The notes: generated by a model from the letters alone, not told the origin. A stretch of DNA of 64,000 nt from an uncultured Bacilli bacterium (GCA_934090795.1 CAKOJQ010000008.1:6787-70786), one strand, 5' to 3'; shown: positions 15,930 to 25,166, numbered from the stretch's first letter. Translations and numbers: made by a program.

Positions 15930-16814
15930 ATGAACTATTATAATGAAATAAAAAGTGAACTTTTAAATAATGAGATAAATAGAAAAGTAAAAAATTATTC
16001 AATTAATAAGAGTGATTTAATTACTTATTATAATGTAGGTAAAATGTTAAGTGAAGCTGGTAAACATTATGGCGAAGGAATTATAAATGAATATTCAAGT
16101 AAATTGAGTATAGATATTGGTAAGGGGTATGGCCCATCAAATTTAAAAAGAATGAGACAATTTTATTATATGATAGAAAAAGGTGTGGCAATGCCACACC
16201 AATTAAGTTGGTCACATGTTCTTATGATACTTCCATTAGATGATATAAATGAAATAAATTATTATATTGATGTTACTATTAATAATAATATTGGATATAG
16301 AGAATTAGGAAAAAAGATTAAAAATAATGAATATCAAAGATTAGACATTAAAACAAAAAATAAATTGGTAAATAAATTAGAAACTAATGTGATAGATTTT
16401 GTTAAAAATCCTATATTAATTAAGAACGGTTATAAATATGAAAATATATCAGAAAAGCTATTACAAAAACTAATATTTGAAGATATTACATCATTTATGA
16501 AAGAGTTAGGGACAGGATTTAGTTTTATAGATAATGAATTTAAAATTAAAGTAGGTAATAGTTATAATTATATAGATTTACTTTTATATAATATAAGATT
16601 TAAGTGTTATGTTGTTATTGAATTAAAAGTAACTAGATTAAATTCAAATCATACAGGACAAATTCAAAATTATATGAATTATATTGATAAAAATATTAAA
16701 GGAATGGATGATAATAAAACTGTTGGAATAATAATTTGTAAGCAAGACAATGAATATGTAATTAAATATTGCTCTGATGATAGAATAATTGCTAGAGAAT
16801 ATGAATTAATATGA
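15930..16814 (+). CDS. DUF1016 / YhcG-type PDDEXK nuclease-domain protein (intact copy)
   Basis: A 294-residue protein: N-terminal DUF1016 region (NEIKSELLNNEINRKVKNYS-like, VGKMLSEAGKHYGEGII, MPHQLSWSH) and a C-terminal PDDEXK domain with NYIDLLLY followed by CYVVIELKVT and GQIQNYMNYID. The Asp and the E-x-K motif expected for metal-dependent cleavage are present. Family members often sit in defence or restriction islands, but their substrate is unclear. It starts 11 bases after comEC behind GAAAGGAG. Two decayed paralogues follow. Confidence 0.88.
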   Translation: MNYYNEIKSELLNNEINRKVKNYSINKSDLITYYNVGKMLSEAGKHYGEGIINEYSSKLSIDIGKGYGPSNLKRMRQFYYMIEKGVAMPHQLSWSHVLMILPLDDINEINYYIDVTINNNIGYRELGKKIKNNEYQRLDIKTKNKLVNKLETNVIDFVKNPILIKNGYKYENISEKLLQKLIFEDITSFMKELGTGFSFIDNEFKIKVGNSYNYIDLLLYNIRFKCYVVIELKVTRLNSNHTGQIQNYMNYIDKNIKGMDDNKTVGIIICKQDNEYVIKYCSDDRIIAREYELI

Positions 16815-16942
16815 TTTAATGTATAAGATATGATAATATGTTTAAAATGTTGAAAAGTTGAAAGATTTAATTAAGCAAAGAAAAAACAAACGAATAAATC
16901 ATAAAAAGTCAAAAAATAATTAATTTAAAACATTAAAATTTT

Positions 16943-17107
16943 AAATACTCTATTATTAGTGTTGGTAAAAACAATAGATATGGACATCCTAAACAATCAG
17001 TACTAGATATACTTGAAAGTTCTAAAATATATCGTACTGATTTAGAAGGCACAATTGAAATTAAATTAAATAAAAAGGGATATAAGATAAATACTTATGA
17101 AATTTAA
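16943..17107 (+). pseudogene. Diverged duplicate of the comEC 3' end
   Basis: The frame reads KYSIISVGKNNRYGHP followed by a SKIYRTD block, matching the C-terminal ~54 residues of the intact ComEC (15754-15918). It lacks the upstream domain and a start codon and ends in its own TAA. Nucleotide identity is partial and includes synonymous differences, so it is not a recent copy. It is followed, like the real comEC end, by a short gap and a DUF1016 gene, so the duplicated unit is [comEC 3' end + DUF1016]. The stretch 16815-16942 before it holds nothing I recognise. Confidence 0.8.
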
Positions 17108-17131
17108 AATACATACACGAAAGAAGGAAAA

Positions 17132-17984
17132 ATGAATTATTATGAAGAGATAAAAAACGAATTAATAAATAATGAAATAAATAAAAAAGTAAAAAATTAT
17201 TTAGTAAACAGTAAAGACTTAGAAACAAGATATAATGTTGGAAAGTTATTAAGTGAAGCCGGTAAAAAATACGGAGAAGGTATAATAAATGAGTATTCTA
17301 AAAAGTTAACATTTGAACTTGGAAAAGGTTATAATGTAACAAATTTAAAAAGATACAGACAATTTTATCTATTGATTCAAAAAGGTGCCCGAATGGGGCA
17401 CCAATTAAGTTGGAGTCATTATCGAGAATTATTATATTGAACTTTGCGATAGTCAAATAATTACAAGAGATGAATTAAAAAATCGAATTAAATCCAAAGA
17501 ATATGAAAGATTAAGTGAAAGAACCAAAGAAAAACTTATTGCAAATGAACAACCTCTATTGCCTGATTTAGTAAAGAATCCAATATTAATTAAAAACACA
17601 AATAAATATAATGAAATATCTGAAAAGATCTTACAGCAAATTATATTAGAAGATATTAAAAATTTTATGAAAGAATTAGGGAATGGATTTAGTTATATTA
17701 GCAATGAGTATCCTATTAAGATAGGAAATAATTATAATTACATAGATTTACTGTTATACAACATAGAGTTTAATTGTTATGTTGTAGTAGAACTTAAAGT
17801 AACCAGATTAAAGAAAGAACATATCGGACAGATAGAAGTTTATATGAATTATGTAGACAAAGATTTAAAGAAATTCAATCAAGATAAAACAATTGGAATA
17901 ATTGTGTGTAGAGAAAATAATGAATATATTATTGAATATTGTAGCGATAAAAGAATTATAGCTAGAAATTATGAATTAATATAG
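17132..17984 (+). pseudogene. DUF1016 PDDEXK nuclease gene, second copy, broken
   Basis: The N-terminal part (17132-17440) reads MNYYEEIKNELINNEINKKV to MGHQLSWSHYRELLY and then stops. The C-terminal part resumes in another frame from about 17436, with DLVKNPILIKN, NYIDLLLYN, CYVVVELKVT and GQIEVYMNY, to 17984. Compared with the intact copy, about 14 codons and the frame are lost at the junction. Active-site residues survive in the second half, so a separate C-terminal product is conceivable but has no obvious start. Confidence 0.82.
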
Positions 17985-18000
17985 AAAGAGGGAAGATAAA

Positions 18001-18340
18001 TGAATTATTATGAAGAAATAAAAAAATAAAATAATAGATAATGAAATATATTGTAAAGTAAAAGATTATTTAAAAGAAAGAAATACTGTAAATACTTATT
18101 TTGAAATAGGAAGATTATTAACCGAAGCAGGTGGTAAATATGGTGATAATATTATTGACGAATGTTTTAAAAGATTAGTTGTAGAAGTAGGCAAAAATAT
18201 AATCGTCGTACATTATTTAAAATGAAATAGTTTTATAAAGTGTTTAGCAATGAAAAAGTGTCGCCAATGCCGACGCAATTAACGTGGAGTAATTATTCCG
18301 AATTATTATCAATAAAAGATAAAATTAAATTACTATATTA
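18001..18340 (+). pseudogene. DUF1016 N-terminal domain, third copy, strongly decayed
   Basis: Begins MNYYEEIKK then hits a stop. Two further frames supply IGRLLTEAGGKYGDNIID and MPTQLTWSNYSELLS, recognisable DUF1016 N-terminal blocks. There is no PDDEXK half. Several frameshifts and in-frame stops make it non-functional. The series intact, frameshifted, fragment suggests serial duplication and decay. Confidence 0.8.
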
Positions 18341-18571
18341 ACAAACAAATATTAATGTTATAATTGTTTTAAGAAAAAGATTATTTATGCTAAAAATTAA
18401 TGATATTTAATATCAAAACTCGATTATTGAACCATGTAGGAGGAGTTGCCGAGGCACTTTACAGGATGAATGATGAAAAAATCACTGCCGCTAGATCAAA
18501 TCTGACAAATAATTATCTAAAAATATTAACTAAAATTTATTTTCAAAATTTGAAATAGTGGGGGGGTAAGT
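18341..18571 (+). other. Non-coding stretch with a possible foreign gene fragment
   Basis: No gene with a start is supported. One frame from about 18415 reads HVGGVAEALYRMNDEKI and continues open to a TAG near 18556, with a base composition less AT-rich than its surroundings (roughly 18435-18505). It may be the tail of a lost gene; I do not recognise the family. Confidence 0.25.
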
Positions 18572-18901
18572 ATGAAAAATGATTTTCAAGAAATAAAGAA
18601 AATAATAAATGAAATAATTGAAATATCTAGTAAACAATTAGATATTTTTAGTGAAGAAATTGAAGAAATTATCAAATATCATGTAACTAGCGAATATACT
18701 CTAAGTAAACTATTTGATTCCATCTTAAGTTTACCATTTGCAAATGATGAAGAAATTAAAAGTTTATTTTATAAATTATTAAATTACTGTTATGCATTTA
18801 ATAACAATTTAGCGTTAGATTATGAAAATATCTATAAAGAATATTATTGTGACGAAGATATCAAAATTATAAGTAAAAATAAAGAGAATTATTATAAATA
18901 G
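18572..18901 (+). CDS. Hypothetical small acidic helical protein
   Basis: A 109-residue soluble protein predicted mostly helical, acidic, without signal or membrane segment. A poly-G ribosome binding site (GGGGGGG) lies 6 bases before the ATG. No family recognised. It lies in the accessory patch after the DUF1016 relics, so it may be cargo of the same element. Confidence 0.45.
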   Translation: MKNDFQEIKKIINEIIEISSKQLDIFSEEIEEIIKYHVTSEYTLSKLFDSILSLPFANDEEIKSLFYKLLNYCYAFNNNLALDYENIYKEYYCDEDIKIISKNKENYYK

Positions 18902-18986
18902 CAATGTAAAGTTTTGTTAACTATTTAAAAAAATATTAAATTTCAAAATTTATTTGTTTTAATTTAATAAAAGAGGAGAATGAAAT

Positions 18987-19511
18987 ATGCAGAAAATAAC
19001 AATAAGTATAGAGGAAATAAACAACAATCCAAATTTAGATATAAGTCAAAGATTAGCAAAATTAAAAAATAAATACAAGGATAAATATTCTGAAGATGAT
19101 CTTAAAAGTTTAGCGATTGCATCAATTAAACAAGAATACGAATTATTCGCTAATAATCGTATAAACTTTACCAAAGAAGCTGACGATTTGTTAGAAAAAA
19201 TAAAAAATGGTGGTGAATTAAGTGATAGAGACGCATTTATTTTAAATTGTGATGATCCTCAAAAAATTTTAGAATATTCTAAATTTGATGATATTAAAAA
19301 CCGAATACAAGATAATAATGCAATCACATTAAATGATTTTAATTTTTTATGTGAAGCAATGAAGTTGGATCCGCATACGAAAAGGCTTTTAGAGATAGGA
19401 TATAAAAGTAAAGGATTAATATCTGAATTTAAACCCGAAAATAGTGAAAACATTACAAATAAAACTACAAATATTAAAACTATATTTGTAGTTTTTATTA
19501 GATTATTGTAA
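18987..19511 (+). CDS. Hypothetical protein; C-terminus reads through a terminator
   Basis: A 174-residue soluble, charged protein with strong AGAGGAG. It contains a DISQRLAKLKNKYKDKYSED helix; the remainder is also mostly helical. The last ~15 codons are encoded by the hairpin and T tract of what looks like a rho-independent terminator (19463-19498), so the native stop was probably lost and the tail is new. No family recognised. Confidence 0.45.
   Translation: MQKITISIEEINNNPNLDISQRLAKLKNKYKDKYSEDDLKSLAIASIKQEYELFANNRINFTKEADDLLEKIKNGGELSDRDAFILNCDDPQKILEYSKFDDIKNRIQDNNAITLNDFNFLCEAMKLDPHTKRLLEIGYKSKGLISEFKPENSENITNKTTNIKTIFVVFIRLL
19463..19498 (+). terminator. Rho-independent terminator before the suf genes
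   Basis: AACTACAAAT/ATTTGTAGTT hairpin followed by a T-rich tract. It overlaps the 3' end of the preceding reading frame and the -35 of the next promoter. Confidence 0.7.
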
Positions 19512-19514
19512 AAT
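19486..19514 (+). promoter_or_regulatory. Predicted promoter of sufCDSU
   Basis: TTGTAG at 19486-19491, 17 bp spacer, TAAAAT at 19509-19514, then TTAGGAGG and the sufC ATG. The -35 lies inside the terminator's 3' arm. Confidence 0.55.
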
Positions 19515-19533
19515 AATTTAGGAGGTATTTATC

Positions 19534-20262
19534 ATGCTAACAATTAAAAATTTAAGTGTATCAGTTGGAGAAAAAGAAATATTAAAAGATTTTAATTTAA
19601 CTATCAATGAAAAAGAAGTTCATGCCATTATGGGGCCTAATGGAATAGGTAAAAGTACTATATGTAAAACTATTATGGGAGATCCTAATTACATTGTAAC
19701 AAGTGGTAGTATTATCTATAATGATACTGACTTATTAAAATTAAATGTAAGCGAGCGTGCAAGATTAGGAATCTATCTTTTAAATCAAAGCCCAATTGAA
19801 ATACCTGGCGTATCAAATGCGGAAATGTTAAGACTAAGATTAAATGAAAATAATCCTACTCCAATATCAATATTTGATTTTAATAAAAAAATGATATCTA
19901 TTTGTGAAAAATTAGATATTCCTAAAAGTTTTATTCATCGTGGAATTAATGAAGGAATGAGTGGTGGAGAAAGAAAGAAAAACGAACTTCTACACTTATG
20001 GATGTTAGAGCCTAGCTTAATTATTTTAGATGAATTAGATAGTGGTTTAGATATTGACTCATTAAAAACAGTAACAAATAGTTTAAACGAATATTTAGAA
20101 ACTTATCCCAAAGCATCAATTCTATTAGTAACTCATCATGAACCACTTCTTAATATGTTAAACGCGAGTAACATTCATATTATGAAAGATGGACATATCA
20201 TTAAATCAGGTGATTTATCCCTAGCAAAGGAAATAGAAAACCAAGGATATAAAAATATCTAG
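19534..20262 (+). CDS. sufC: Fe-S cluster assembly ATPase SufC
   Basis: A 242-residue ABC ATPase: Walker A GPNGIGKST, Q-loop region YLLNQSP, signature MSGGERKKNELL, Walker B LIILDELDSGLDID and switch LVTHHEP. It lacks membrane partners and drives the SufBCD scaffold. It opens the cluster sufC-sufD-sufS-sufU. Confidence 0.96.
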   Translation: MLTIKNLSVSVGEKEILKDFNLTINEKEVHAIMGPNGIGKSTICKTIMGDPNYIVTSGSIIYNDTDLLKLNVSERARLGIYLLNQSPIEIPGVSNAEMLRLRLNENNPTPISIFDFNKKMISICEKLDIPKSFIHRGINEGMSGGERKKNELLHLWMLEPSLIILDELDSGLDIDSLKTVTNSLNEYLETYPKASILLVTHHEPLLNMLNASNIHIMKDGHIIKSGDLSLAKEIENQGYKNI

Positions 20263-20275
20263 GTTAATTAAGTAG

Positions 20276-20899
20276 ATGCAAATGAAAAAAGATAATATAA
20301 TATTAGTAGATAATGATGTAGTTAAAGAGATAAATTATTTTAATAAATCATTAGGAAATAAAACAATAGAAATAAAAGATAATTCATCCTTAACTATAAA
20401 TTATTTTATAGATGCTATAGATGATAATAATGAAATAAATATTTATATTGGAACTAATTCAAGTCTAATCCTTAATCATTCATATATTAATAATACCAAT
20501 TATAACTTAAAAATAAACATTAATTATGCAGGAGAAAAATCAAATGTATTAGTAAATGTAAGAGGAGTTAATAATGAAGGGACATCTAAAGTAGACATAG
20601 ATGGTACATTACTAAAAAATAATAATAACAATATATTGGATGAGAAAATTAAAATTATAAATATTAATAATGGTAAAGTTATTTGTAAGCCAAACATGTA
20701 TATTAAAACAAGTCAAATCATTGCTAATCATGAAAATGCTATTGGAAATATTAATAAAGATGAAGTGTTTTATTTAATGAGCAAAGGAATAAATAAAGAA
20801 AACGCCGAAAAACTAATAATTCAAGGATATTTATTAAGTGTTATTGATAATGAAGAATTAAAAACTAAAATAAGAGAATATTTAAATTCAAGGAGGTGA
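20276..20899 (+). CDS. sufD: Short SufB/SufD-family scaffold protein
   Basis: A 207-residue protein, about half the usual SufD length. The C-terminal part carries the SufBD signature region: VRGVNNEGTSKVDIDGTLL, then IANHENAIGNINKDEVFYLM and a helical tail. The conserved His (ANHENA) is present. The Cys used by SufB in cluster building is not visible at that position. It lies between sufC and sufS, the SufD place in the Firmicutes operon; no SufB follows sufU. It could act as a homodimeric minimal scaffold. Confidence 0.78.
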   Translation: MQMKKDNIILVDNDVVKEINYFNKSLGNKTIEIKDNSSLTINYFIDAIDDNNEINIYIGTNSSLILNHSYINNTNYNLKININYAGEKSNVLVNVRGVNNEGTSKVDIDGTLLKNNNNNILDEKIKIININNGKVICKPNMYIKTSQIIANHENAIGNINKDEVFYLMSKGINKENAEKLIIQGYLLSVIDNEELKTKIREYLNSRR

Positions 20900-20906
20900 A
20901 ATATTT

Positions 20907-22103
20907 ATGCATCGTGATGATTTTCCTAAAGAACTTATGAATAATGTTATTTATTTAGATAACGGAGCAACAACTTTTAAACCAAAAGTAGTATTAGATA
21001 AAATGAATGAATACTATACTAAATATTGTGCAAATGCCCATAGAGGAGATTATAGTTTAAGCTATAAAGTTGATGTTGAATATGAAAATGCTAGAATTAA
21101 AGTAGCCAAATTTATTAATGCAAATCCAGATGAAGTAGTCTTTACTAGTGGAGCAACCGAAAGTTTAAATCTAATTGTAAAAGGATTCTTTGAAAATAAC
21201 TTAGAAGCCGGCGATGAAGTTATAATTTCTGATGCCGAACATGCTAGCAACGTTATGCCATGGTTTAGATTAGCAACAAAATATGGAGTAGTAATAAAAA
21301 GAGTTAAATTAGATGGAAACCTTCATGTTACATTAGAAAATCTAAAAGAGGCAATTACACCTAAAACTAAAGTAATCTCACTTGCTGAAATAACAAACGT
21401 GGTTGGTGATATAAGACCAATGAAAGAAATATGTAAACTTGCCCATGAAAACAATATATTTGTAGTTTGTGATGGAGCTCAAAGCGTTCCTCATCGTAAA
21501 TGTGATGTTAAAGATAGTGATGTTGATTTTCTTGCTTTTTCCGGCCATAAAATGTGTGGACCTACTGGAGTAGGTGTTTTATATGGCAAAAAAGAATTAT
21601 TAGAAGAAGTTGAGCCTATCCTTTTAGGTGGTGGAATGAATGAATCTTTTGATAACGAAAATGAAGTATATTTAAAAGATTTACCCCAAAGATTAGAAGC
21701 AGGTACTCCTAATATTGCTGGAGTTATTGGACTAGGTGCAGCAGTTGATTACCTGGAAAAAATTGGAATGGATACCATCAGTATTTATGAGCAAAAATTA
21801 AAATCTTATTTAATAACCAAATTAGAAAAATTACCATATATTCAAATTATTAATGAAGAGGCCGACAGTGGAATAGTTGCATTTAATGTAGAAGATGTAT
21901 TTAGTCAAGATGTTGCCTATTATTTAAATAAATACAATATCTGTGTTAGAGCAGGTAATCATTGTGCTAAAATATTAAAACATTCAACTGGTGTAAAAAA
22001 TACCGTAAGAGTAAGTTTATATTTTTATAATACTAAAGAAGAAATAGATAATTTAGTTGAACTATTATCAAATAAAGAAAAAATAATAAAGGAAATGATT
22101 TAA
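20907..22103 (+). CDS. sufS: Cysteine desulfurase SufS
   Basis: A 398-residue PLP enzyme of the class V aminotransferase/SufS group: VIYLDNGATTFKP at the N-terminus, SDAEHASNVMPW, DGAQSVPH, the PLP lysine in FSGHKMCGPTGVG, and the catalytic Cys in VRAGNHCAK. It takes sulfur from cysteine and passes it to SufU, whose ATG overlaps the sufS stop. Strong AGGAGGTG start. Confidence 0.96.
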   Translation: MHRDDFPKELMNNVIYLDNGATTFKPKVVLDKMNEYYTKYCANAHRGDYSLSYKVDVEYENARIKVAKFINANPDEVVFTSGATESLNLIVKGFFENNLEAGDEVIISDAEHASNVMPWFRLATKYGVVIKRVKLDGNLHVTLENLKEAITPKTKVISLAEITNVVGDIRPMKEICKLAHENNIFVVCDGAQSVPHRKCDVKDSDVDFLAFSGHKMCGPTGVGVLYGKKELLEEVEPILLGGGMNESFDNENEVYLKDLPQRLEAGTPNIAGVIGLGAAVDYLEKIGMDTISIYEQKLKSYLITKLEKLPYIQIINEEADSGIVAFNVEDVFSQDVAYYLNKYNICVRAGNHCAKILKHSTGVKNTVRVSLYFYNTKEEIDNLVELLSNKEKIIKEMI

Positions 22104-22516
22104 TGGAACCAGAAGTTAGAAGAGAAATAATATTAGATAATTATAGTAATCCTTTTCATAAAGAAACCAAAGGAGAAGATTTTGAAACTGCCAACGCTAA
22201 TAATTCATCATGCATTGATAATATAAATATATTTATTAAATTTGATGGAAATATCATTAAAGATGCTTACTTTGATGGAGAAGCCTGCGCTATATCAACT
22301 GCTAGTACATCTATTATGTTAAAAGAAATTATTGGTAAAACTAAAGAAGAAGCTTTAGCTATAATAGATAACTTTAACAATATGATAAATGAGAAAGATT
22401 ATGATAAAGATAAAATGAATGAATCACTCGCTTTTGATGAAATGTATAAACAAGAAAGCCGAAAAACATGTGCAACCCTTCCATATAAAGCATTATATAA
22501 ATTAGTTTCAAAATAA
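22103..22516 (+). CDS. sufU: SufU sulfur-transfer protein
   Basis: A 137-residue IscU-like protein with the three conserved cysteines of zinc SufU: NNSSCIDN, GEACAISTAS and RKTCATLP. In Firmicutes SufU accepts sulfur from SufS through zinc ligand exchange rather than serving as the scaffold. It overlaps sufS by one base and ends the cluster before a terminator; sufB, usually next, is missing. Confidence 0.94.
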   Translation: MEPEVRREIILDNYSNPFHKETKGEDFETANANNSSCIDNINIFIKFDGNIIKDAYFDGEACAISTASTSIMLKEIIGKTKEEALAIIDNFNNMINEKDYDKDKMNESLAFDEMYKQESRKTCATLPYKALYKLVSK

Positions 22517-22528
22517 AATTAAAATTTT

Positions 22529-22557
22529 AAAATGGAGTAAAATCCATTTTCTTTTTT
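22529..22557 (+). terminator. Rho-independent terminator after sufU
   Basis: AAAATGGA/TCCATTTT hairpin followed by CTTTTTT. Confidence 0.85.
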
Positions 22558-22577
22558 GTAAAAAGCACAAATATATT

Positions 22578-22606
22578 TTGCATAAATAATAATTTAATTA
22601 TATAAT
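22578..22606 (+). promoter_or_regulatory. Sigma-A-type promoter of uppS-cdsA-rseP
   Basis: TTGCAT at 22578-22583, 17 bp spacer, TATAAT at 22601-22606, followed by AGGATGTG and the uppS ATG. Confidence 0.75.
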
Positions 22607-22625
22607 CTTTATAGGATGTGAAAAA

Positions 22626-23303
22626 ATGGAAAATAAAATAACTCACGTTGGTATCATTATGGATGGAAATCGTAGATGGGCCAAAGAAAAAAATTTAAAA
22701 TCATTAGAAGGACATAGAGCTGGAGCAGATCGTATATGTTCACTTGCTAAATATGTATTTGATAAAGGAATTAAATATTTAAGTATTTATGCTTTTTCTA
22801 CTGAAAACTTTAATCGTTCTGTAGAAGAAGTAGGTTATTTAATGGATTTACTTATAGCAACATTTAATAATAAATTAAAGAACTTAGCTAAAGATAATAT
22901 TAGGGTCGTATTTTCTGGGCGAAGAGAAAATTTATCTGATAAAGTTTTAGCTTGCATTGATAAAGTAACTGAATTAACAAAAAACAATACTGGAGGCACT
23001 TTAAATGTTTGCTTTAATTATGGATCAAAACCAGAAATAGTTGACGCCTGCAATAAATTAATTAAAGATAACAAAGAAATAACCGAAGAAAATATTAGCA
23101 AATATTTATATCAAGATATTCCTCCTCTAGATTTAGTAATTAGAACAAGTGGAGAATATAGATTATCAAACTTTATGTTATGGCAAGCTAGCTATGCCGA
23201 ATTATATTTCACTAAAGTCTATTTTCCTGATTTTGATGAACATGAGTTTGATTTAGCTCTAGACGAATATAATCATCGCCATAGAAGATTTGGAGGAAAC
23301 TGA
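22626..23303 (+). CDS. uppS: Undecaprenyl diphosphate synthase
   Basis: A 225-residue cis-prenyltransferase: HVGIIMDGNRRWAKEKN (catalytic Asp), GHRAGADRI, YAFSTENFNR, and the C-terminal LVIRTSGEYRLSNFMLWQ with YAELYFT. It makes the C55 lipid carrier for peptidoglycan and other wall polymers. It overlaps cdsA by one base, in the usual uppS-cdsA-rseP order. Confidence 0.96.
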   Translation: MENKITHVGIIMDGNRRWAKEKNLKSLEGHRAGADRICSLAKYVFDKGIKYLSIYAFSTENFNRSVEEVGYLMDLLIATFNNKLKNLAKDNIRVVFSGRRENLSDKVLACIDKVTELTKNNTGGTLNVCFNYGSKPEIVDACNKLIKDNKEITEENISKYLYQDIPPLDLVIRTSGEYRLSNFMLWQASYAELYFTKVYFPDFDEHEFDLALDEYNHRHRRFGGN

Positions 23304-24088
23304 TGAAAAAAAGAATAATAAGTGCAATTGTAATGCTTGTTATCGTTATACCTCTAGTTTTTTTAGGTAACAAACCATTCATATTAGGCGTAGGAATAGT
23401 AGGTTTAATGTCATACTATGAAATAATGAAATTAAATAAATATCCTAATCTTGTTAAAATATTTTCATTTATTGCCTTATTAATTATTATTTACAACAAT
23501 TATGATATTAATTTATTTATAAATGGTTTTGACTTTAGATTAATAGCAGCAACATTATTATTAATTTTAACACCTGCTATTTTCTATCAAGTAGATGGTA
23601 AATATACAACCATGGATGCATTTAGACTTTTTACCTTCATAATATTAATAGGTTTAGGGTTAAATTTCTTTATATTAATTAGAAATTATTCCCTACAATA
23701 CTTTATTTTAATGCTATTAATTCCAATATTTACCGATACATTTGCATATTTTGGTGGAACATTTATTGGCAAACATAAAGTAACTAAATTATCACCTAAA
23801 AAGACATGGGAAGGATATTTTACAGGATCAATAGTTGCAACTATTTTAACAACTATTTTCTACATCTATTTTATTGGTAATCCATCAAATACATTTTTAT
23901 TAATTATTATGATTTTACTAATGACTATATTTGCTCAAATTGGTGATTTATTCTTTAGTGCCATCAAAAGAAGTTATGGCATAAAAGATTTCAGCAATTT
24001 AATACCTGGACATGGTGGAATCATGGATAGATTAGATAGTATAATATTTGTGTCATTTATGTTTATAATATTTATAGAATATTTATAG
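23303..24088 (+). CDS. cdsA: Phosphatidate cytidylyltransferase
   Basis: A 261-residue polytopic membrane enzyme. The signature is near the C-terminus: SAIKRSYGIKDFSNLIPGHG with the GGIMDRLDS block, plus FAYFGGTFIGKHK and SPKKTWEG. It makes CDP-diacylglycerol from phosphatidate and CTP, feeding phosphatidylserine, which the Psd at 6481 decarboxylates. Confidence 0.95.
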   Translation: MKKRIISAIVMLVIVIPLVFLGNKPFILGVGIVGLMSYYEIMKLNKYPNLVKIFSFIALLIIIYNNYDINLFINGFDFRLIAATLLLILTPAIFYQVDGKYTTMDAFRLFTFIILIGLGLNFFILIRNYSLQYFILMLLIPIFTDTFAYFGGTFIGKHKVTKLSPKKTWEGYFTGSIVATILTTIFYIYFIGNPSNTFLLIIMILLMTIFAQIGDLFFSAIKRSYGIKDFSNLIPGHGGIMDRLDSIIFVSFMFIIFIEYL

Positions 24089-24097
24089 GAGGATTTA

Positions 24098-25162
24098 ATG
24101 TTATCAACAATATTATCAATTATATATTTAGTACTTATTTTAGGAGTTTTGGTCTTTGTTCATGAATTTGGACATTTCATCGCAGCAAAAAAAATTGGTG
24201 TTTATGTTAGTGAATTTGCTATTGGAATGGGACCTAAAATTTATTCATTCAAAAGAAAAAAGAAAAATGATCCCACTGAATATTCAATTAGATTACTACC
24301 TATCGGTGGATTTTGTGCTATGGCTGGAGAAGTAATTGAAGATGAAAATTCTAAAAAATTAAAAAAGAACGAATATATGTGTAATCGTTCAAAATGGGAA
24401 AGATTCTTAATTCTTATTGCGGGTGTATCCATGAATATAATAACCGCATTTATTTTGTTATTTGCTCAATCACTTATTTGGGGACATACCGAGCAAAAAT
24501 CGATAGTTGGAAATGTTCCAGCAGGATATCCGGTTGCCGAAGCAGGTATTGAAGTAGGAGACAAAATTCAAAAAGTTAATGGTTATAAAGTTAATACATG
24601 GGATAAAATGACTTTAATAATGAGTTTAAAAAATGATAAAAGATATACTGAATTTGAAGTTAAAAAACAAGATGGAACAATTAAAACTTATAAAGTTACT
24701 CCTGTAACTAAAATAAATGAAGATGGAACTGAGACAAAAGTCTATGGTATCGGTGCCAGTAGTGAAGAAATAAGAGGTTTCTTTTCAAGCATAAAATATG
24801 CCTTTGTTAAACTAGGTAGTATCGTATCTACTATGTTATTAATAATTTTAAATTTAATAAAAGGTAAATTATCATTATCTGCGTTATCTGGACCTGTTGG
24901 AATGTATACAGTAGTAAAAAGTGCTGGAACATTTAGACAATTATTATATTTAACATCTTACTTAAGTATAAATCTAGCTGTAATTAATGCAATCCCATTT
25001 CCAGCCTTTGATGGTGGTAGAATCTTATTTGTTGTTATAGAAGCAATTAAGGGAAGTAAAGTTAAACCGGAGGTAGAAAACATATTCCATTCAATCGGAT
25101 TTATGTTATTAATGTTACTAATGATTTATATAACAATTCAAGATATTATAAGATTAAAATAA
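24098..25162 (+). CDS. rseP: Site-2 intramembrane protease RseP/RasP
   Basis: A 354-residue M50 protease: VHEFGHFIAAKKIGV (zinc HExxH) in the first helix, a PDZ domain (about residues 140-200, with AEAGIEVGDKIQKVNG), and the third-ligand motif NAIPFPAFDGGRILF. It clears signal peptides and cuts anti-sigma factors. Unlike the SpoIVFB homologue at 12498, its zinc Glu is intact. A bidirectional terminator follows. Confidence 0.95.
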   Translation: MLSTILSIIYLVLILGVLVFVHEFGHFIAAKKIGVYVSEFAIGMGPKIYSFKRKKKNDPTEYSIRLLPIGGFCAMAGEVIEDENSKKLKKNEYMCNRSKWERFLILIAGVSMNIITAFILLFAQSLIWGHTEQKSIVGNVPAGYPVAEAGIEVGDKIQKVNGYKVNTWDKMTLIMSLKNDKRYTEFEVKKQDGTIKTYKVTPVTKINEDGTETKVYGIGASSEEIRGFFSSIKYAFVKLGSIVSTMLLIILNLIKGKLSLSALSGPVGMYTVVKSAGTFRQLLYLTSYLSINLAVINAIPFPAFDGGRILFVVIEAIKGSKVKPEVENIFHSIGFMLLMLLMIYITIQDIIRLK

Positions 25163-25166
25163 ATTA

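Noticed and set aside
15930..18340. Restriction-modification system
   Set aside because: DUF1016 nuclease genes are present, but no methyltransferase or specificity gene is nearby.
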